Origin: Platerodrilus igneus
Taxonomy: Eukaryota; Arthropoda; Insecta; Coleoptera; Lycidae
DNA length: 64,000 nt
Assembly: GCA_036346225.1 (NCBI GenBank)
Contig: JARFIW010001258.1
Location: 868,001 to 932,000 of the forward strand
Direction of reading: 5' to 3'
The translations under genes were made by a program, and so were the position numbers. Positions 58,658 to 64,000 of the stretch are shown here, piece after piece. The notes beneath the pieces were generated by a model. That model saw only the letters and a program-made list of their open reading frames with translations, was not told where the DNA came from and made no database searches. Each line of letters begins with the position of its first letter. Position 1 is the first letter of the stretch.

Positions 58658-58966
58658 TCAGTTTCCATTTGTAAATTCGAAATGATGTGTATAATGAGCG
58701 CCGCCATATAACTTTAACCTTAACAGTAAAATAGTGTTATCCGCCCCGAATTTAGTTAGCAACCGGACCCTATTTTCTGTATTTTGGAGGGTTTCCGTTA
58801 GTAGAAGTCCTGTGGTTGCATGCAAACAAGGGGAGATCCCCAACATCTTTTTATTAATTCGCCGCTTCTGGCGTCCCCTTGAGCTTACGCTAATACGCAC
58901 CTTGTTCGCACTAACTCGCTCTACCTGCTTCATTTGGCTTTTCGAAAGATGAAGTTTGTCGCTCAT
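58658..58966 (-). CDS. Unassigned ORF, possible exon
   Basis: The minus-strand frame opens with ATG (MSDKLHLSKSQMKQVER) in less AT-rich sequence. Donor-like sites AAGCAG/GTAGAG and AACAAG/GTGCGT occur within the first 70 bp, so it could be a short first coding exon of a minus-strand gene. A competing plus-strand frame (58734-58952) is also open. I recognise no family and cannot link it to the exons near 2 kb. Confidence 0.2.
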   Translation of the reverse strand: MSDKLHLSKSQMKQVERVSANKVRISVSSRGRQKRRINKKMLGISPCLHATTGLLLTETLQNTENRVRLLTKFGADNTILLLRLKLYGGAHYTHHFEFTNGN

Positions 58967-59803
58967 CTTCAGGTATACTTTCCTATTCTTGTAGCGGTAA
59001 TGAGAATCATTAAAGACAATAAAATTGTCTACAAAGGGAAATGAAGGGAGAAATTTAACTTACCAGGAGCTACATTAGAAGGCTTTGTTTAATATTTTAA
59101 ACTGTGGCAAAATGTGAAATCAAAACGTACTTTATTTTACACCACCGTTTTCAATACGTACATTTTAGGTACACTAACAATAGTATAAATAGAAAATAAG
59201 AAAGAATTGCAATTACGCAGAGTCAATTAGATTATATAAATACCTATCAATTAAGCTCTAAAATTTAGTTTCCTAATGGTTTGGTATTAAAACTCCATTG
59301 CTTACTATTTAGAATTGGGGTGAATGCTGCAACTGTCAGGGGTAGCTTGTAGAATGGCTATTACGGAATGCATAGCTGAATTACTTGCCTGTTGTACAAC
59401 TGGGGTTTTAATAAAATGGCATCCCTTTTGAAGTATAACAGCTAGTGTTTATGATGGAAAAATTACGTTTTCTAATTTATAGTTTATTTGCTCCTGACGT
59501 TGAAATATTCCCATACACAACCCTGCTGAAGTTTGCTGGTATATGTCCACACTGTCTCCCTATAAATCAGGAAACCAAACATGATTGTAATCTGGAAAGT
59601 GATAAATACATGTACACGCTAATATTTTATGGATTTCATTCTCAAGAGAATTTATTAGAATAAAAATTCGATTTAATCAAGAAACATAAATATCCGAGTG
59701 TGTAAGGTTCTTAATCCTTAGGCTTTTTATTTAATTTTCAGTAAAAATGAACCTCAACGAAGATAAAAATCATTATATTAGTTGCACTTAATTTATCTAA
59801 CGC

Positions 59804-59830
59804 ATTTATTTATTTATTTATTTATTTATA
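59804..59830 (-). repeat. (TAAA)n tail of the LINE at 59804-60870
   Basis: TTTA repeats on the plus strand read as (TAAA)n at the 3' end of the minus-strand LINE remnant, consistent with a LINE tail. Confidence 0.7.
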
Positions 59831-60870
59831 CGTATTTGGGTGTGTAACAGAAAAAAAATCCAATAACAGCTCAGCACGTACAAAGAATACTGTAAAAATA
59901 TATACAACAGTTATACAGAAATGAACAATTCTTATGCAGTATTACAGAAAACAATAATAATTACTAGATATCTATTAAAATTTGCAATTGACTTAATACT
60001 AGAAAACTCCATACATACATATACACTTAATATATCCAAGTTGAATGTAACGAATTAACTTTTGTCAACAAATTATGCCACGATGATTTTCATTGTTTCT
60101 GAATGTTATAAATGGAACTGTGAAATAAATTTAGATTTATAAATTGTGAATATAAATTAAACAAGGACGATATTCGCGATATAGAAGAGTTAATTTCTAA
60201 GTTAACGTGTTTAATGGTAATATTAAGAAACTGATCAGATCCTGTGTTGTTGGGGGTACTTCGAGAGAAAATTGTTCCAATATTTGCGGAGCATCAATGA
60301 AATTATTGTACAATTTAAGTAAAAACAACATATCAGCTTTGTGTCGTCTTTTGACCAAAGAATGGAAGTATGTGATGGTTATTGGGAAATGGGAATCTAA
60401 TAAATTTTAAAAATTTGTTTGGTATCCCTTCCAAACTATTAATGTAGATATAATACTGAAGCATATTCAAGTTTAGTTCCAACTAGTATAGAAGTATCAT
60501 TGGTTCAAATAATCTAAAATCCTTACAGGCGCCAATTATGAAACCAAGTATCTTGTATGCACTACTTACTACAACGATTATATGCTTATCAAATAGTAGC
60601 TTATTTCAAAAATAACTCCGAAGTCCCACATCTCTTCGACCGGTAGCAATGGAGATCAATTAATATTGTACCCAAATTTAAACAAGTAACGGTTACGGGA
60701 GAAATTATTAAGATGACATTTGGACGCATTAATGAAAAGTCGATTGATACACATACCTTTCAGAGCATAAAGCATTTTGAGCACCTATACACATGAGGCA
60801 AGTGGTCCACTCCAAAAATCGGCCAAAAAATTAATGATACGCAAAAGACTAAGAAATGTGATAATCCCAA
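59831..60870 (-). pseudogene. Jockey-type LINE, C-terminal reverse-transcriptase remnant
   Basis: Minus-strand segments in several frames follow the order expected after the Jockey polymerase core: LFINASKCHLNNFSRNR near 60720-60780, a VEEMWDFGVIFE segment (usual form V-EIKDLGVIFD) near 60615-60650, LVKRRHKADMLFLLKLYN near 60310-60365 and a final APQILEQFSLEVP near 60265-60305. Stops and shifts abound. The catalytic YADD region is not preserved in the window. The 3' end runs to the (TAAA)n tail. Confidence 0.75.
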
Positions 60871-61277
60871 CAATACAATGGCAGAGAGGAAGTAATTATG
60901 CAAAAGTAACAAAATGTCTGCAATTATAAACATACGACTTTAAGAGAAAGGGATATGCATCAACAATGCGATAGACAAAAAAATTGTTAAATAGATGCTT
61001 TGGGTGAAATAAACTAAAATACTACAATGCACAGAAATAAAAGCTTAAAATAATGTCTTTGCTACAGATTGAAGCAAACTCTAAAACACATTAAACAATT
61101 AAAAACATCCGAATTCGGAGATTCACCGCTAACTGGACATCTTCACTAGATCGACTAATATTAAGGCATAGAAACAAGAAATGACGTTGACTATCAGCAT
61201 GACTAACATAAACCACAAAAACCTGCTAATTATACTTACCTACTTAACTTTAAAACTTAAATTATATATTAGATAAA
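60871..61277. other. No recognisable gene
   Basis: AT-rich DNA, nothing supported. Confidence 0.5.
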
Positions 61278-61299
61278 TTGTTTTTATATTGTGCGTATG

Positions 61300-61740
61300 T
61301 GTGTATGTATATACATTATGTACGCGCCATATCTGTCCCCGTTCGGGGCATTCCCTCTCTCCGCGCGAGCGGGTCCGAATGGTTCGCGCTAGTTAATGCG
61401 AGTCGGTCGTCAAGTCTCGTGATAGCCACAACTAGTAAAAGTAAGTCTGCTCTCTTCTTCTAATCCGGCATTGGACTCTTCCTTTCCTGTCTCCCTCCTT
61501 TCCTTCAACCCTTGGCCAAAAGCGATAGTTACAGTGTTTAGTGCCTCTCAAGTGCCCAAGGAACTTTCAGTAAGTGTTTTTATGCCTTTGTATGATTCTA
61601 CTCCTATAAACTGTTCTCACCCTCACCCCTTAATAATTACAGTCCACGCTCTATCTCGGAACCCCTTGTTTACGGCCTTTTGCACTCAAGGTAGTTCTAT
61701 TTGTATCCCGTTACGGAGAACGGGTATTCGATAACAAAAA
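61300..61740 (+). other. GC-richer segment, possible LTR or first-exon region
   Basis: A compositional island with CCCCGTTCGGGG (a small inverted repeat), CTCCGCGCGAGCGGGTCC and a pyrimidine-rich downstream part. Two frames (61278-61463 and 61471-61734) are open but carry no domain. GT and AG sites at 61440-61446 (GTAAGT) and later resemble splice signals. It could be a promoter and 5' leader or an unrecognised LTR. Confidence 0.25.
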
Positions 61741-61962
61741 ATTTGCTCCATCGACCGGATCTAGAACCACGTTTATATCGTTCTCTCTTTCTCGCCTCAT
61801 CGATTCAAAGACATACGAACGTAGGTCTTTATTAATTTACAAATTCGTAAATAATTTAGTACTTGATAATAGAAACGATTTGAAAGTGTTATCTGTACGT
61901 TTCAATTTGTTGTTAAATCGCACGTGCATTCTTTCGAGTTCAAGTTCATTGCAATTAGATTA

Positions 61963-61993
61963 TTTTTATTTTTTTATTTTTTTATTTACAATA
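61963..61993 (-). terminator. A-rich 3' tail of the Jockey-type LINE
   Basis: The minus strand reads TTGTAAATAAAAAAATAAAA and continues A-rich, matching a polyadenylation-type AATAAA followed by the terminal A-rich tail of a LINE. Confidence 0.65.
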
Positions 61994-64000
61994 AAGGACA
62001 CCAAACAGAAGGTATAAATCTTCCAATGAAGGTGCCACAACTTTATAATACTGCAGTGACAACGGAATTTTACAAATTCAAACTTAATTATTAATAGCTT
62101 TGATGTAGTAAAAATAAATGACTATAAAGCTAAAAAACTAGTATAAGACTAAAATAATCAATATTTAACATAACAGAAATAAGATGTTTCTACAAATTTT
62201 AAACTTAACAAATTCAATGTTAAAACATTTGCATTAAATAGCGTTTAAATTTTCTAAGACTATAGCTAACTATATCCAGGTTGGTGCTGTGTACGTAATT
62301 ATTGTAATTACGCATAATTCTTGTGACTGGAGCATTTAAACCGTGATTGGTGTTACAATGTTCTAAAGCAAATAGAGGAGGGTTTCGGACAGGGTATACA
62401 GGAACGTTAAAACACAAGGCTCCGACTAAAACTCACTATCAATCACGCCATGTAAAATTTTAAAAGAAAATTTGCTCAGTGATCAACCTTCTTTTGTTAG
62501 CGGATGTAAATTATAAAAGCTTAGGTTTGATTCATAAGGCGTATGGTATAAATATCTATTGAATCTATAGTTTAAACTATTAATAAATTTTTTTGAATTC
62601 GTTCGATACGAGCTGTATATTTATGGTAAAAGGAGCCCAAATAATTGCAGAATATTCTAAATGACTCTAACATAGGAATTGAATAGTAAAATTAACGATG
62701 AAGGATTTTTAAAGTTTCTGGTTAATCTGAGGATGAAACCTAGGTTACGACACGCTTTGCTAACAATATTATTTATATGCGTTTCAAATGTCATTTTGTG
62801 TCAAGGGTAACACCGAGATCTTTGACAATAACCTCACTTTTCAATATTTGACCATCTAGATGATAAGCGTTACTGATAATTATTCTGTTACGCGTAAAGG
62901 AGATTTTGCTGCACTTATCTATATTTAGTGAAAGTTTATTTTACGGCAGAAATTAAGAGTCTATCCAAATCTTGTTGTAAAAGTGACAATCATTTATTGA
63001 ATTTATAGGCAAGTAGACTTTCAGATCGTCTGCGTACAGTAAAAATTTAGAATGCTTAAAACAGTCTGAGATATCATTGATAAATATAATAAAGAGCAAA
63101 GGGCCTATATGTGAACCTTGCGGAACACCGGAGCTTGCTAAGAACCAATCTGATTGTTGGTTGTTTGCCACAACGCACTGTTGACGTGATGTCAGATATG
63201 AATGAAGAAATTTTAGTAACATACCGCCTATACCAATCCTCTCCAATTTAAGAACCAGAAGTTGGATGCAGACTTTGTCGAATGCTTTAGAGAAATCGGT
63301 ATACACAGCATCCACTTGAGTTCTACTATCCATTTGATCAGTAACATCTTGCGTGAATGATGTCAAATTAGTTACAGTAGACCGCTCAGTGTAAAATCCA
63401 TGTTGAAACTTGTTGATATGATTTTTTATTTTGAAAAAAAGTTGCTTGGTAATTATAGATTCTAAAATTTTTGCAAAAGTATTAAGTATGGATATCGGTC
63501 TATAATTTTTTACATTATTTTTATCACCATTCTTAAGAATAGGGGTTATAAATGCTAGAGCTTTATTGTAAATGATAAGCAATGGACCTATTAGTGCTTC
63601 GCGACATTCATATATAAAACTTGGAGGAATCCCGTCAGGACCAGCGCCCTTAGTAACATCTAATTTGTTGAGTGCTTCCATTAACTCGTCATGGGTTATT
63701 TTAAAAGTGTGTAAATCAGAATTTTTACTAAATTTGTACACATCCCAATGTGGCGGAGTAGAAACAGCCTCAGGTTCGTAGACCGAGTGAAAATGTTCTC
63801 TAAACATGTTACATATTACAGAACTATCAGATGACTGTTTGTCATTAAAGTACATGGTAGTGGGTATGGTATTAATTTTCTTTTCTGCTGCGCAAATGAC
63901 CAGAATTTTTAACATTTGATTTTATTTGACTTTCCGTACGCACTATGTATTGATTATAGTCTGTCTTGATAAGCTGTTTACTGCGCTTCCTTAATAATGA
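61994..64000 (-). pseudogene. Jockey-type non-LTR retrotransposon, reverse transcriptase, 5' end beyond window
   Basis: The main frame (62953-63892) has a nearly complete polymerase. Motifs in order: KGAGPDGIPPSF near 63630, NYRPISILN near 63490, FQHGFYTERST near 63390, TDFSKAFDKV near 63280, ASSGVPQGSHIGPLLFI near 63110 and LLYADDLKVYL with YADD at 63025-63036. A frameshift near 62960 leads into the thumb and C-terminal part (FETHINNIVSKACRNLGFIL near 62720-62790). Another shift near 63890 leads upstream into SLLRKRSKQL, the linker from the endonuclease. Compared with active relatives it is close to intact but broken by these shifts. The endonuclease and ORF1 lie beyond 64000. It copies its RNA at a nicked target. 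Confidence 0.9.

Overview
This window reads as eukaryotic nuclear DNA, most likely from an arthropod and probably an insect. It is strongly AT-rich and gene-poor, has no bacterial-style operons, carries dense microsatellites, and has a short (48 bp) GT-AG intron. The transposon mix (Jockey-type LINEs, mariner, piggyBac, PIF/Harbinger, hAT, Penelope-like and Ty3/Gypsy elements and a tRNA-derived SINE) is typical of insects. I cannot name the species.

The only convincing host gene is on the minus strand at 1961-2894. Three exons join in frame and encode a coiled-coil protein that resembles the Nck-associated protein 5 family. Its other exons are not visible, so much of the window may be intron or intergenic DNA filled with mobile elements.

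Layout. 1-1820: satellite-like array with a period of about 655 bp whose half-units lie in opposite orientations. 1961-2894: host exons. 3092-6440: broken piggyBac element. 8380-9160: solo LTR and a SINE copy. 11.2-15.0 kb: microsatellites, minisatellites and moderately GC-rich patches. 16962-21165: decayed minus-strand Ty3/Gypsy element, its 3' LTR split by a 1525 bp hAT element with an 8 bp target duplication. 22.6-24.8 kb: second copy of a dispersed repeat and another SINE. 25422-31429: two head-to-tail copies of a ~3.05 kb unit holding a decayed LINE with a YMDD reverse transcriptase. 31289-35247: an approximately 4 kb imperfect palindrome centred on a (TA)n tract; each outer end carries an LTR-end/primer-binding-site-like junction. 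35.4-39.2 kb: more modules bounded by (TA)n, with a 299 bp tandem duplication. 39461-45944: two head-to-tail copies of a ~3.24 kb unit holding a truncated Penelope-like GIY-YIG reading frame, a hammerhead-like motif, a Harbinger fragment and a dead mariner. 46.2-49.9 kb: two unassigned ORFs. 49949-55715: two head-to-tail copies of a ~2.89 kb unit with solo LTRs. 55820-56116: full-length SINE with a perfect 15 bp target duplication. 59.8-64.0 kb: two minus-strand Jockey-type LINEs, the second running off the window.

Most coding-like sequence is transposon-derived and inactivated. The main points of interest are architectural: the palindrome with outward-facing LTR ends, the (TA)n-bounded modules, three independent ~3 kb head-to-tail duplications, the nested hAT, and a hammerhead-like motif beside the Penelope fragment. 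Some of these could partly reflect long-read assembly errors; tests are given. I found no system that I can defend as a new biochemical pathway.
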